Shown piece after piece: positions 54,382 to 63,612 of a stretch of 64,000 bases of DNA. Source of the DNA: Ruegeria sp. HKCCD7303. Its GTDB lineage: Bacteria; Pseudomonadota; Alphaproteobacteria; Rhodobacterales; Rhodobacteraceae. Position 1 is the first letter of the stretch, and each line of letters starts with the position of its first letter. A program made the position numbers and the translations under genes. The stretch covers positions 372,001 through 436,000 of the forward strand of contig NZ_WVRE01000003.1 of NCBI RefSeq assembly GCF_013111185.1. Reading direction: 5' to 3'. Under the pieces are notes generated by a model. That model had not been told where the DNA came from, did not search any database, and was given only the letters and a program-made list of their open reading frames with translations.

Positions 54382-55653
54382 TCAGGCTACTTTGTTGGTA
54401 TTCGCGGCGCGTCGGCGCGTCTTGCGGCTGTTTTCATTCATGAAATCAATCACAAGCGGGCGGATGTTGTCACGCCAACTGCGGCCTGCGAATATGCCGT
54501 AATGGCCTGCGCCGGGTTCCACATGGCTTGCCTTCTTGCTGTCGGGCAGGCCGGTGCACAGATCAAGCGCGGCGATACACTGACCAGGGGCCGAAATGTC
54601 GTCATTTGCCCCTTCGACCGTTTTCACTGCAACATTGGTGATCTTGGACATATCCACCTTGTGGCCAGCTACGACAAACTCGTTCCGGGCAATCTCGCGG
54701 TTCTTGAAGACGCGCTCGACGGTCGACAGGTAAAACTCGGCGGTCATGTCCATGACTGCCAGATATTCGTCATAGAAGCGATTGTGCGCATCCAAATCCG
54801 AGGCTTCCTCGCGAATGACACGTTGAATCTGATCCGAAAACGCCTTGGAGTGCCGTTCGGCGTTCATGGACATGAAAGAGGCCAGCTGCAACAGGCCGGG
54901 ATAGACCATGCGGCCAACGCCTTTGTATTTGAAGCCAACACGCTGGATCATCGTCTCTTCCAGCTGCCCCATTGTCACGCGCCGCCCAAAATCCGTCACA
55001 TCGGTTGGGGTCGCATCCGGATCAACCGGCCCACCGATCAGGGTTAGAGTGCTGGGCTGGGCTTTTGGTTCGACTTCGGCCAAATAGGCTGTGGCCGCAA
55101 GGGTCAGAGGCGCAGGCTGACATACTGCAACAACATGCGTGTCTGGGCCCAGTTCTTTCATAAAATCGACAAGGTATAGGGTGTAATCCTCGACATCGAA
55201 CTTGCCCGCAGACACAGGAATATCGCGCGCATTATGCCAATCGGTAATGTAGACTTCGCAATTGACCAAAAGGCTTTTGACAGTCGAACGCAGCAGCGTT
55301 GCATAGTGGCCCGACATCGGGGCGACAAGCAGCACCTTGCGCGGTTGTTCTTCGCGGCCGTTGACGCGAAAATGGACCAGATCGCCAAACGGGCGTTCCA
55401 GAACCGTTGTAATTTCGACCAGATGGTCTTTGCCGTCTTCGCAGGTGAAAGTGCGGATGCCCCAGTCGGGCTTCACAACCATGCGTTGGAAGGTGCGTTC
55501 TGTCACCTCGCCCCAGGCCGCCATCCAGTTGAAAGCGGGGTTGGGAACCATGGAAAACATCGGGTAAGAGGCCATCGCGCTGGCTGTGGCACCAAGCCAT
55601 TGGTTGGTGTTGCGCATGGTTTCCATAAGGTCGTAGGTCATCATATAGCGCAT
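54382..55653 (-). CDS. phaZ: Intracellular polyhydroxyalkanoate depolymerase
   Basis: A 423-residue intracellular PHA depolymerase. The candidate nucleophile is Cys178 in HVVAVCQPAPLTLAA; the C-terminal segment VEPGAGHYGIFAGRSWR holds the histidine. It degrades stored polymer to hydroxybutyrate. The start at 55653 (MRYMMTYDLMETMRNTNQ) has AGGAGG 8 bases upstream, and the 44 further open codons are rejected. It diverges from phaC; the 111 bases between contain a predicted PhaR operator. Confidence 0.93.
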   Translation of the reverse strand: MRYMMTYDLMETMRNTNQWLGATASAMASYPMFSMVPNPAFNWMAAWGEVTERTFQRMVVKPDWGIRTFTCEDGKDHLVEITTVLERPFGDLVHFRVNGREEQPRKVLLVAPMSGHYATLLRSTVKSLLVNCEVYITDWHNARDIPVSAGKFDVEDYTLYLVDFMKELGPDTHVVAVCQPAPLTLAATAYLAEVEPKAQPSTLTLIGGPVDPDATPTDVTDFGRRVTMGQLEETMIQRVGFKYKGVGRMVYPGLLQLASFMSMNAERHSKAFSDQIQRVIREEASDLDAHNRFYDEYLAVMDMTAEFYLSTVERVFKNREIARNEFVVAGHKVDMSKITNVAVKTVEGANDDISAPGQCIAALDLCTGLPDSKKASHVEPGAGHYGIFAGRSWRDNIRPLVIDFMNENSRKTRRRAANTNKVA

Positions 55654-55729
55654 AAATGGGGCCTCCTGAGTGTCAGTCTGATAGTTCGGACCATTCGTCG
55701 CTTTGCCCCCCAGCACCCACGACGTTATT

Positions 55730-55740
55730 CTGCATAGCAG
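55730..55740. promoter_or_regulatory. Predicted PhaR operator between phaZ and phaC
   Basis: The sequence CTGCATAGCAG fits the CTGC-N3-GCAG consensus described for PhaR of Paracoccus and Rhodobacter. It is centred 30 bases before the phaC start, where a repressor could block transcription or elongation of phaC and possibly of the divergent phaZ. Confidence 0.65.
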
Positions 55741-55764
55741 CGAGGTTAGGGGGGAATTGTTAAA

Positions 55765-57567
55765 ATGACAACAAGTGAAGACCAAATGCCAGACGTATCA
55801 GACGAACACATTGAACGCCTTAAAGAAAATATGGAAAAGGTCGAGCAACTCTCGAAGCGTTTGATTGAGGTCATGGCTACTAAAAAGCCTCACACACCTG
55901 CATTAGATGGCCCGAATCAAGAGCTTTTCGCACGAGCAGCAACGGCATATTGGGCCGAAGCTTGGCAAAATCCCGCCAAACTGTTGGAGCAGCAGATAGA
56001 ATTCTGGGGAAAGTCTGTTCTGAACTTTGCTGAAGCGCAGCGTGCGTTGACAAAAGGCGAAGCGGATGACGAAATCTCCTCCCCCGGAGACAAGCGCTTC
56101 TCGAACCCCTTGTGGGAAACCAACCCCTATTTCCGTTTGATCCGTCAACAATACCAAACCAACGCCCAGGCTATTGCGCAAGCTGTCGCTTCGGTCGACG
56201 ATCTTGATACCAAGGACAAGCGGCGCTTGCAGTATTTCTCGCAGCAGATCATCGACATGATGGCGCCGACCAATTTTCTGGCGACGAACCCGGATGCTTT
56301 GCAAAAAGCGGTCGAGACAGAAGGCCAATCGTTGATCAAAGGGCTGGAGAACCTTGTTGCCGACCTGGAAGCCAACGATGGCGAACTGGTGGTAAAGCTG
56401 GCGGACGAAAATGCGTTCGAGGTCGGCGGAAACCTGGCAACCTCACCGGGTGAAGTGGTCTATCGCAACCGGATGATGGAGCTGATTCAGTACAAGCCTG
56501 CGACAGACACTGTCTACGAGACACCAATCGTCCTGTTCCCGCCCTGGATCAACAAGTTTTATATCCTGGACCTCAAAGCACAGAACAGCATGATCAAGTG
56601 GATCACCGAGCAAGGCTACACCCTATTTGTTGTCAGCTGGGTCAATCCGGATGAAAGCTATGCCGAAACCGGCATGGAAGATTACATTCAGGACGGCTTT
56701 TTGACGGCAATCGACGTTGCCAAGAAGATCTGCAAGGTCAAACAGGTCAACGCGGTCGGCTACTGCATCGCGGGCACTACTCTTAGCCTGACTCTTTCGC
56801 TGATGAAGCAGCGCGGGGATAAGTCGGTCAAATCAGCCACGCTGTTCACGGCATTGACGGATTTTTCTGATCAGGGTGAATTCACGCCTTTCCTGCAAAA
56901 CGACTTCATCGACGGGATTGAGGAAGAGGTGAACAAGGAAGGCGTGCTGCGCTCGTGGATCATGGCGCGCACGATGTCGTTCCTGCGGTCACGCGACCTG
57001 ATCTATGGACCAGCCATTCGCAGTTACATGATGGGCGAGGTGCCTCCGGCCTTTGATCTGCTCTACTGGAACGGCGATGGCGCGAACCTTCCCGCGAAAA
57101 TGGCCGTCGATTATCTGCGCGGCCTGTGTCAGCGTAACGAGTTCGCAACAGACGGTTTTGAGCTGTTGGGACACAAACTGTCCGTCAGCGATGTAGATGT
57201 GCCTTTGATGGCCGTTACATGCGAAACCGATCATATCGCTGCCTGGAAAGACTGCTACCGGGGCGTTCAGAAAATGGGATCGCGTTCGAAGACTTTCGTG
57301 GTTTCCGAGTCGGGCCATATCGCAGGCATCGTGAACCCTCCGAGCAAAAAGAAGTACGGACACTACACCAATCCAGACCTGAAACTGGATTCCGACACTT
57401 GGCTTAAGGAGGCAGACTTTCATGAAGGGTCCTGGTGGCCGATGTGGGACGCATGGCTGAAGAAACGGTCCGGGAAACAGGTGCCCGCACGCGTTGCCGG
57501 CGATTCGGAATACCCAAGCCTAGCTCCGGCTCCGGGTACCTATGTTTTGGCAAATCCAAACGCCTGA
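55765..57567 (+). CDS. phaC: Class I poly(3-hydroxyalkanoate) synthase
   Basis: A 600-residue class I PHA synthase. The lipase-like box AVGYCIAGTTLSL carries the catalytic Cys334; the aspartate lies in the DVPLMAVTCETDHIA region and the histidine in VVSESGHIAGIVNPP. The Trp-rich substrate region (FPPWINKFYILDL) is present. It polymerises 3-hydroxyacyl-CoA on granules. The N-terminal part has a charged helical region before the alpha/beta-hydrolase core at about residue 200. phaP and phaR follow downstream on the same strand. Confidence 0.96.
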   Translation: MTTSEDQMPDVSDEHIERLKENMEKVEQLSKRLIEVMATKKPHTPALDGPNQELFARAATAYWAEAWQNPAKLLEQQIEFWGKSVLNFAEAQRALTKGEADDEISSPGDKRFSNPLWETNPYFRLIRQQYQTNAQAIAQAVASVDDLDTKDKRRLQYFSQQIIDMMAPTNFLATNPDALQKAVETEGQSLIKGLENLVADLEANDGELVVKLADENAFEVGGNLATSPGEVVYRNRMMELIQYKPATDTVYETPIVLFPPWINKFYILDLKAQNSMIKWITEQGYTLFVVSWVNPDESYAETGMEDYIQDGFLTAIDVAKKICKVKQVNAVGYCIAGTTLSLTLSLMKQRGDKSVKSATLFTALTDFSDQGEFTPFLQNDFIDGIEEEVNKEGVLRSWIMARTMSFLRSRDLIYGPAIRSYMMGEVPPAFDLLYWNGDGANLPAKMAVDYLRGLCQRNEFATDGFELLGHKLSVSDVDVPLMAVTCETDHIAAWKDCYRGVQKMGSRSKTFVVSESGHIAGIVNPPSKKKYGHYTNPDLKLDSDTWLKEADFHEGSWWPMWDAWLKKRSGKQVPARVAGDSEYPSLAPAPGTYVLANPNA

Positions 57568-57591
57568 TTTCATTTTGAAACTTAAATTTTT

Positions 57592-57632
57592 CTGCATCGC
57601 AGCAAGAAAAAACTTGCAATGCTGCGATGCAG
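57592..57632. promoter_or_regulatory. Paired PhaR operators upstream of phaP
   Basis: CTGCATCGCAG (57592-57602) and CTGCGATGCAG (57622-57632) both fit CTGC-N3-GCAG and are exact reverse complements of each other. Their centres are 30 bases apart, close to three helical turns, so two PhaR molecules could bind the same face. They lie 67-107 bases before the phaP start, which fits repression of phasin until polymer granules titrate PhaR. Confidence 0.75.
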
Positions 57633-57698
57633 CAATCATATTGTCCTCAAGCTGATGAAGCCCGGGGTGGGCCCGGACCGGCTAAAAGGATTAGGACA

Positions 57699-58145
57699 AT
57701 GGCAAAGACCCAAGACTTTAGCGCGATCATGAAAGACATGATGGGCGCATTCCCGGTGGACACCACCGCAATGGAAGACGCATTCAAATCGACCGCTTCG
57801 CTGAACGAAAAGCTGTCGGGCGTTGCTCTGGAAGCTGCTGAGAAATCAGCCGAGATCTCGAACAAATGGACCAAGGACACCCTGGCCAAGCTGACCGAGA
57901 TGTCGAAAGCAAAGACAGAGCCTGCTGACTACGCAAAAGCGGCTACCGATTTTGCAAGCGCGTCGGCTGAAGTCGCAGCTGAAAACCTGGCTGCTTTCGC
58001 TGAAATCGCGAAAAAAGTTCAGACCGAAACCGTCGAGCTGCTGATGGCTGCTGGCAAAGACGCTGCAGAAGAAGCAACTGCTGCTGTCAAGAAAGCAACC
58101 AACGACGTGACCACTGCTGCTAAGAAAGCCGCAGCGGCCAAGTAA
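57699..58145 (+). CDS. phaP: Phasin
   Basis: A 148-residue granule-coating protein, starting MAKTQDFSAIMKDMMGAFPV. It is almost wholly helical and alanine/lysine/glutamate-rich, with a phasin_2-like core (LEAAEKSAEISNKWTKDTLA, then EVAAENLAAFAEIAKKVQTE) and an alanine-lysine tail (KKAAAAK). It covers PHA granules and controls their size. AAGGATTAGGAC upstream gives a good ribosome site for ATG 57699. Preceded by two PhaR sites and followed by a terminator. Confidence 0.93.
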   Translation: MAKTQDFSAIMKDMMGAFPVDTTAMEDAFKSTASLNEKLSGVALEAAEKSAEISNKWTKDTLAKLTEMSKAKTEPADYAKAATDFASASAEVAAENLAAFAEIAKKVQTETVELLMAAGKDAAEEATAAVKKATNDVTTAAKKAAAAK

Positions 58146-58193
58146 GAACGTCCGCGATAGGCACCTTATCCTCCCTAAAGGTGCAATCGCGTT

Positions 58194-58224
58194 GGGCAGG
58201 TCCATTGACCTGCCCTTTCTTTTT
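58194..58224 (+). terminator. Intrinsic terminator after phaP
   Basis: GGGCAGGT (58194-58201) pairs with ACCTGCCC (58208-58215), followed by TTTCTTTTT. It separates phaP from phaR, so phaR probably has its own promoter in the 55 bases that remain before its start. Confidence 0.85.
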
Positions 58225-58227
58225 GTG

Positions 58228-58258
58228 CTGCAGTCGCATAACCTGTGCTGCAACGCAT
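58228..58258. promoter_or_regulatory. Possible degenerate PhaR sites before phaR
   Basis: CTGCAGTCGCAT (58228-58239) and CTGCAACGCAT (58248-58258) match CTGC-N4/N3-GCAG except for the last base. Their centres are about 20 bases apart, near two helical turns. They lie just before the phaR start and would fit autoregulation, as known for PhaR in relatives. Confidence 0.4.
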
Positions 58259-58279
58259 CATCCTTGGGGAGGGTACCCG

Positions 58280-58831
58280 GTGTCGGACCAAGAAAAACCG
58301 CTGCTGATCAAGCGCTATGCCAGCCGTCGGCTGTATAACACCGAGACCAGCGATTACGTGACGCTCGAAGATATTGCGGGGTTTATCCGTGATGGGCGCG
58401 AGGTTCAGATCATCGACCTGAAAACCGGGGATGATCTGACACGTCAATATCTTCTGCAAATCATTGCTGAACATGAAAGCCGCGGTGAAAACGTACTGCC
58501 GGTTAATGTGCTGAACGATCTGGTCCGCAGCTATATGGTGCCGGGTGGGGGTATGATGCCACAATTCCTGCAAAGCTCGTTCGAGATGCTTCGTGAAAGC
58601 CAAAGCAAGATGATGGAGAATATGAGCGCCATGAACCCGATGTCGCAGATGCCGGGCTTCGACGCGCTGCAAGCGCAGCAACAAGCGTTCCTGAAAGCCA
58701 TGACTGGTGGTTTGTCCAGCGGCTGGTCCTCGCCTGACGCGGAAGAGGAAAAGGCCGAGCCGAAAGAGGACCTGGACGACATCAAGAAACAACTGGCAGA
58801 GCTTCAGCAGAAGCTGTCCAAGCTGAACTGA
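58280..58831 (+). CDS. phaR: PHA synthesis repressor PhaR
   Basis: A 183-residue regulator. The N-terminal DNA-binding domain reads KPLLIKRYASRRLYNTETSD then YVTLEDIAGFIRDG and DLTRQYLLQIIAEHE. The middle is methionine-rich (MMENMSAMNPMSQMPG), and a C-terminal coiled coil (LDDIKKQLAELQQKLSKLN) follows. PhaR represses phaP and itself and is released by binding nascent polymer. The GTG start at 58280 has a GGGGAGGG site upstream; the longer frame to 58181 crosses the phaP terminator and is rejected. Confidence 0.95.
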   Translation: MSDQEKPLLIKRYASRRLYNTETSDYVTLEDIAGFIRDGREVQIIDLKTGDDLTRQYLLQIIAEHESRGENVLPVNVLNDLVRSYMVPGGGMMPQFLQSSFEMLRESQSKMMENMSAMNPMSQMPGFDALQAQQQAFLKAMTGGLSSGWSSPDAEEEKAEPKEDLDDIKKQLAELQQKLSKLN

Positions 58832-58844
58832 AATCGAAAAGAAA

Positions 58845-58874
58845 AGGCCCGCAGTTAAGCGGGCCTGTTTTTTT
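58845..58874. terminator. Bidirectional terminator between phaR and the aminotransferase gene
   Basis: AGGCCCGC (58845-58852) pairs with GCGGGCCT (58859-58866), followed by GTTTTTTT on the plus strand. On the minus strand the stem is followed by TTTTCTTTT, so both convergent genes can end here. Confidence 0.9.
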
Positions 58875-60087
58875 AGGTGCCATAGACCGGCATCGGGCCG
58901 GTCACTTCGCCCACAGAAGCCAGCAGAATATCCGCGATCACATCCAGCTCTTCGCGTGTTAGTCGCACGGGAAGGCGCACGTCGCATGCTTTCATCAGCA
59001 TGGCGCGGGTTTGGGGAAGCTCGAATTTCTCGGGCAAGAACTGCCAGTTCCAGAATGCACGGGCATTGTCCTCGCTCAGACCAAAGACCTGCACTTTCAC
59101 ACCACGTGCCTCGGATGCGGCGGCAAAGGCGCGAATCTCGGCCTCGTCCATGCCAACAAGATTGAACTGGATCGAGTCGGGCGCTCGCCTTTCAGGTGCC
59201 AGCGGTGCGGGAACATCGATATAGGGTGATGTGTTCAGGCGCTCGGCCACATAGTCGTGATTTGCCAGGCCGTCGCGAACACGGCGCGCAAGTTCAGGGA
59301 TCTGAGGACGGATCACCGCCGCGCTCAGATTGCTGAGACGCAGGTTATACAGCGGCAGTTTGTTCTGCCAGCGGGCAAAGGCCTCTTCCAACTCGGACGA
59401 GTTGTCGCCGTGCGGAGTTTTGTGCTTCTTCCAGTTATGCTCATACGCGCCAGACATGATGACGGCGCGGGCCACCATATCAGCATCATCCGTGACCAGT
59501 ATGCCGCCTTCGCCTGCGTTGATCATCTTGTAAGACTGGAACGAGAAACAGCCGACCTTGCCAATGGTGCCAATATTGCGGCCATGCCACGTGGTGCCCA
59601 GCGAATGCGCTGCGTCCTCGATCACCGGGATGTCGCGCGCGTCGCACAGGTCCATGATGGCATCCATGTCTGACGTATGTCCGCGCATATGGCTGATGAT
59701 CACGGCTTGAGCGTTGCCCAGCTTGGCCTCGAAATCTACCATGTCGATGCGATAGTTTTCACCCACCTCGCACAGAACCGGAATGCAGTCCGCGTGCACG
59801 ACGGACGAGGGCACTGCGGCGAAGGTAAAGCCGGGGATCAGAACGCGCGCGTCGCGAGGCAAATCCAGCGCCTTGAGCGACAGGAACAGCGCGGCCGAGC
59901 AAGAAGAAACCGCAAGAGCGTATTTCGAGCCCAGCAATTCCGCGAACTCGGCTTCCAGCAAGGCCACCGGGGCATCTTGCGGTGCGGTATAGCGGAACAG
60001 ATCGCCTGATTGCATCAAGGCGTCGATGGCTTCGCGGGCGGCTGCGGGGATGGGTTCGGCGTCATGAACGTTTGGTGGAAGCGTCAT
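58873..60087 (-). CDS. DegT/DnrJ/EryC1/StrS-family aminotransferase
   Basis: A 404-residue PLP enzyme of the sugar-aminotransferase family. VSSCSAALFLSLKAL near residue 62, PVIEDAAHSLGTTWHG near residue 153 and the PLP-lysine segment FSFQSYKMINAGEGGIL near residue 180 are the family hallmarks. Members aminate nucleotide-linked keto-sugars or related ketones; without sugar-biosynthesis genes around it the substrate is unclear. It lies 115 bases after the polyamine-type FAD oxidase gene on the same strand, with no obvious shared role. Confidence 0.88.
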   Translation of the reverse strand: MTLPPNVHDAEPIPAAAREAIDALMQSGDLFRYTAPQDAPVALLEAEFAELLGSKYALAVSSCSAALFLSLKALDLPRDARVLIPGFTFAAVPSSVVHADCIPVLCEVGENYRIDMVDFEAKLGNAQAVIISHMRGHTSDMDAIMDLCDARDIPVIEDAAHSLGTTWHGRNIGTIGKVGCFSFQSYKMINAGEGGILVTDDADMVARAVIMSGAYEHNWKKHKTPHGDNSSELEEAFARWQNKLPLYNLRLSNLSAAVIRPQIPELARRVRDGLANHDYVAERLNTSPYIDVPAPLAPERRAPDSIQFNLVGMDEAEIRAFAAASEARGVKVQVFGLSEDNARAFWNWQFLPEKFELPQTRAMLMKACDVRLPVRLTREELDVIADILLASVGEVTGPMPVYGT

Positions 60088-60202
60088 ATTTGGTTTTCCC
60101 GAATTCTATCTTTGGGAAAGATAAAGCTATTCACGTGGCAAGCCAAGCGCTCATTCCACGCTGCGGCAAGAATTCACCAATCTGTCATAATGTTTAAGTG
60201 GA

Positions 60203-61507
60203 TCAGACCCCAAGACGGTCGCGCAGTGCAAACCAGGTCATCGCAAGTACCAGCAGCGGGTTGCGCAGGGCGGGTCCGCCGGGAAAGGGCAGGGCAGGCA
60301 CACGCGCCATTGTATCGAACCCTTCAGCCTGTCCCTGTATTGCCATGGCCATGAGTTGTCCGGCATGTGTCGCAGTGCCGACGCCATGACCGGAATAGCC
60401 CGAGGCAGACAGGATATTTGGTGCCACGCGGGTAAGATAGGGCATTCGCCGCATGGTGATTGCGAGCGTTCCCCCCCAAGCATAATCGATTTTGACATCG
60501 CGCAGATGCGGGAAAATCTCGGTCATGGGTTTGCGAACCTTGGCGGCAATATCTGAAGGGAAACGGTAGCCATAGCTTTCGCCGCCCCCGAACAACAGTC
60601 GACCATCCGCACTCAGGCGGAAATAGTTCACAACGAACTTGGTATCAGCAACCGCGACATCCTGTGTCAAAACACGTGCGGCATCGCTGCCTAGTGGTTC
60701 GGTGGCGGCAATGAAGTTGTTGATGGGCATGACCCGAGAAGCCACAGAGCGATTGAGGTCGCCCAGATAGCCGTTACACGCCAGGATCACATGCTCGGCC
60801 CGAACGGTCCCGTTAGAGGTATGGACTACCGCAGGTCGTGCTTCATCAATCCCGGTGACCTCGGTGTTTTCGTAGATCCGCACACCCGCTTTCGCCGCCG
60901 CGCGCGCCAACCCCAAGGCATAGTTCAAGGGGTGAAGGTGCGCCGCGCCCATATCCAGATAGCCGCCTTTGTAAGCCGGGGACGGGCAGAGCGCGCGGCC
61001 TGCGTTTTCATCCAATAGCTCAATCTGATCATAGCCATACCGTCCCGACAGATGACCGGCGTGATCATGCAGCTCTTTTTGCTCTGAAGAGCTTAGGCCC
61101 AAAACCGCAATTCCGGGTTTCAAGTCGCAGTTGATTTGGTGTTTGGCGATCAGAGACTTGACCAGATCCTTGGCGTCTTCGGCCAAATCCCACAGCTTGG
61201 TAGCATCTGCATCGCCAACAAGGCGTTCGAGATCTTCCTGATCCATCCGTTGCGCACTGCCCAATTGGCCACCATTGCGACCGGACGCGCCGAAGCCGAC
61301 GCGATGGGCTTCGAGTAACACGACGTCGAACCCGGCTTCGGCCAGATGCAGCGCTGCTGACAGGCCAGTGTAGCCACCACCTACAACGCATACGTCTGCT
61401 TTGGTATCCTTTGACAGAGCAGGAAAACGATCCATCGGGTTCGCAGTCGCAGCGTACCAACTGGCAGGGTATTCGCCCTTGCGGTCATTCGAATAAAGCA
61501 GGTTCAC
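60203..61507 (-). CDS. FAD-dependent amine oxidase (gamma-glutamylputrescine oxidase-like)
   Basis: A 434-residue DAO-family flavoprotein. The dinucleotide fold VCVVGGGYTGLSAALHLAE starts near residue 38, followed by RVGFGASGRNGGQLG, the PuuB-type signature. The C-terminal SASGYSGHGVGTATHAGQL closes the FAD site. It would oxidise gamma-glutamyl-putrescine or a similar amine, releasing peroxide. The GTG at 61507 (product starting MNLLYSNDRKGEYPASW) lies 8 bases after the ligase stop; a slightly longer frame would overlap that gene. Last gene of the polyamine-type cluster. Confidence 0.85.
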   Translation of the reverse strand: MNLLYSNDRKGEYPASWYAATANPMDRFPALSKDTKADVCVVGGGYTGLSAALHLAEAGFDVVLLEAHRVGFGASGRNGGQLGSAQRMDQEDLERLVGDADATKLWDLAEDAKDLVKSLIAKHQINCDLKPGIAVLGLSSSEQKELHDHAGHLSGRYGYDQIELLDENAGRALCPSPAYKGGYLDMGAAHLHPLNYALGLARAAAKAGVRIYENTEVTGIDEARPAVVHTSNGTVRAEHVILACNGYLGDLNRSVASRVMPINNFIAATEPLGSDAARVLTQDVAVADTKFVVNYFRLSADGRLLFGGGESYGYRFPSDIAAKVRKPMTEIFPHLRDVKIDYAWGGTLAITMRRMPYLTRVAPNILSASGYSGHGVGTATHAGQLMAMAIQGQAEGFDTMARVPALPFPGGPALRNPLLVLAMTWFALRDRLGV

Positions 61508-61515
61508 GGCGTGTC

Positions 61516-62874
61516 TCAGACGTTGATCAACAGATGCTCGCGTTCCCACGGAGAGATGACCTGCAGGAACTCCTCGTACTCGGCGCGTTTCACGATGCCG
61601 TAGACGCGGGCAAATTCGGGCCCAAGGACCTCATGCAGGGCCGTAGCCTCGTCAAACAGATCCAGCGCTTCCCCCATGACCTGAGGAATATCCCCTTCGC
61701 CTTCATAAGCGTCGCCATAGAATTGGCGGCGGGGGCGCTCCTGTTCGACCAGGCCCAGATAGCCGCAGGCCAGTGACAATGCGATGCCCAGATACGGGTT
61801 GCAGTCCATCCCGGCGATTCGGTTTTCGACACGGCGCGCCGCGGGGCCAGAAAGCGGGACGCGGATGCCGGTTGTGCGGTTATCGCGGGCCCATTCCAGA
61901 TTAATCGGCGCTGCATGGTCTTTCACATAGCGTCGGTAGGAGTTCACATAAGGCGCCATCACGGCCAGGCCGGCGGGCAGATGGTTCTGTAACCCTGCAA
62001 TAAAGTGGTAGAACGCGTCCGTCTCACCGCCCTGCGGACCGGAGAAGAGATTCTCTCCCGTTTCCATGTCGATGATCGAATGGTGGATGTGCATGGCCGA
62101 TCCGGGCTCTTCCTCGATCGGTTTGGCCATGAAAGTCGCAAAGCAGTTGTGGCGCAACGCAGCTTCACGGATCAGGCGTTTGAAGTAAAACACCTCATCC
62201 GCCAGCTTGATCGGATTGCCGTGACGCAGATTGATCTCTAGCTGTCCGGCTCCACCTTCCTGCGTGATGCCGTCGATCTCGAACCCCTGATGTTCGGCGA
62301 AATCATAGATGTCGTCGATCACCGGACCAAACTCGTCCACTGCTGTCATGGAATAGGCCTGTCGTGCCGCCGCCGGGCGGCCAGAGCGACCCATCATAGG
62401 CTTGATGCCCTGTGCCGGGTCGACATTGGGCGCGACCAAGAAAAACTCCATCTCGGGCGCGACAACGGGTTTCCATCCCTTGTCGTGATAGAGTTGCACA
62501 ACACGCTTAAGAACATTGCGCGGGCTGTACGGTATAGGATTGTAGTCCCGGTCATAAGCGTCGTGGATCACCTGTAGCGTCCAGTCTCCGGTCCAGGGCG
62601 CAGCGGAGGTGGTCGAGAAATCGGGTTTCAGGATCATATCCCGCTCGATAAAGCCATCTTCACCCGCGGCCTCGCCCCAGCCACCTGTGATGGTCTGGTA
62701 GAAAATGCTGTCGGGCAGGTGGAAATACGACTGCTTTGCAAACTTCGAAGCAGGCACAGCCTTACCCCGTGCGATACCAGGCAGGTCCGAGATGATGCAT
62801 TCAACCTCGTCCAGCCTCTGTCCGTGGAAATACGCTTTGGCGGCGTCCGGCAGTTTATCAGTCCAATCAGCCAT
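61516..62874 (-). CDS. Glutamine-synthetase-like gamma-glutamyl-amine ligase (PuuA-like)
   Basis: A 452-residue GS-fold ligase. VVAPEMEFFLVAPN holds the catalytic glutamates, GGAGQLEINLRHGNP and AMHIHHSIIDMETGENL form the metal and ATP site, and WARDNRTTGIRVPLSGPAARR is the phosphate-binding loop. The short N-terminal domain and its neighbours fit the gamma-glutamylputrescine synthetase group rather than GlnA. It shares its last base with the start of the preceding amidotransferase gene's stop region (62874), showing tight coupling. Confidence 0.87.
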   Translation of the reverse strand: MADWTDKLPDAAKAYFHGQRLDEVECIISDLPGIARGKAVPASKFAKQSYFHLPDSIFYQTITGGWGEAAGEDGFIERDMILKPDFSTTSAAPWTGDWTLQVIHDAYDRDYNPIPYSPRNVLKRVVQLYHDKGWKPVVAPEMEFFLVAPNVDPAQGIKPMMGRSGRPAAARQAYSMTAVDEFGPVIDDIYDFAEHQGFEIDGITQEGGAGQLEINLRHGNPIKLADEVFYFKRLIREAALRHNCFATFMAKPIEEEPGSAMHIHHSIIDMETGENLFSGPQGGETDAFYHFIAGLQNHLPAGLAVMAPYVNSYRRYVKDHAAPINLEWARDNRTTGIRVPLSGPAARRVENRIAGMDCNPYLGIALSLACGYLGLVEQERPRRQFYGDAYEGEGDIPQVMGEALDLFDEATALHEVLGPEFARVYGIVKRAEYEEFLQVISPWEREHLLINV

Positions 62875-63554
62875 CAGGCTCTCTCTTTCTTTAGAAACTC
62901 GGCCATTTGGCGCGCGATTCTTGCATTGTCATCGGGTGCAGTTTCACGGTTTGCGGCTGCTCGCATAAGGTTATCGGGAACCACGCCTTTGCCGCGTGTC
63001 CGCATCAGGCCCGAAACGAATCCGTTAGAAAATTCTGGATGCGCCTGAACTGTCCAGATCGTGTCTCCATAGGCCAGCATCGCGTTTTCGCAGAATGCAT
63101 TCCGTCCCAGAACACGAGCCTGATCAGGGAGTTGTACAACCTGATCCTGATGCCAGGCATTTAGCCAGACCTTGTCCCCATCATAGTCATACTCTGTCCG
63201 CCCCACGGCCCACCCGCCCGAGAATTTCTCGACCTTGCCACCTAGGGCCTGCGCAATGATCTGGTGGCCAAAACACACGCCAATGAGCGGCCTGCCGCTT
63301 TGGTGGATCTCTCGGACCAACGCTTCCAGCGGTGCAATCCAAGGCAGGTCGTCATACGCACCATGGCGCGATCCGGTGATGACCCAACCATCTGCGTCAT
63401 CGGCTCCGTTTGGGAAGACATTGTCCACAACCGCAAATGTTTCGAAATCAAACCCGTGGCCATCAAGAAGTTTGGGGAACAGAGCGTCGTAATCCCCAAA
63501 TTCATCCTGCAGCACATCTGGGGTGTGGCCGGTTTGTAGTATGCCGATTTTCAT
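62874..63554 (-). CDS. Class I glutamine amidotransferase
   Basis: A 226-residue GATase1 protein. The catalytic cysteine lies in LIGVCFGHQIIAQALGG near residue 97, and histidine and glutamate in TVQAHPEFSNGF near residue 168. In this context it may cleave gamma-glutamyl intermediates, though it belongs to the GuaA-like class and not to PuuD. Starts MKIGILQTGHTPDVLQDEFG. It lies between two GS-like ligase genes on the same strand, one base from the downstream one and 58 bases from the upstream one. Confidence 0.85.
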   Translation of the reverse strand: MKIGILQTGHTPDVLQDEFGDYDALFPKLLDGHGFDFETFAVVDNVFPNGADDADGWVITGSRHGAYDDLPWIAPLEALVREIHQSGRPLIGVCFGHQIIAQALGGKVEKFSGGWAVGRTEYDYDGDKVWLNAWHQDQVVQLPDQARVLGRNAFCENAMLAYGDTIWTVQAHPEFSNGFVSGLMRTRGKGVVPDNLMRAAANRETAPDDNARIARQMAEFLKKERA

Positions 63555-63612
63555 GTGACACCAAATTTGATCAAATTCATTCTAGCTGAGTCCGTGCAGG
63601 GCGGCAAGAGGG

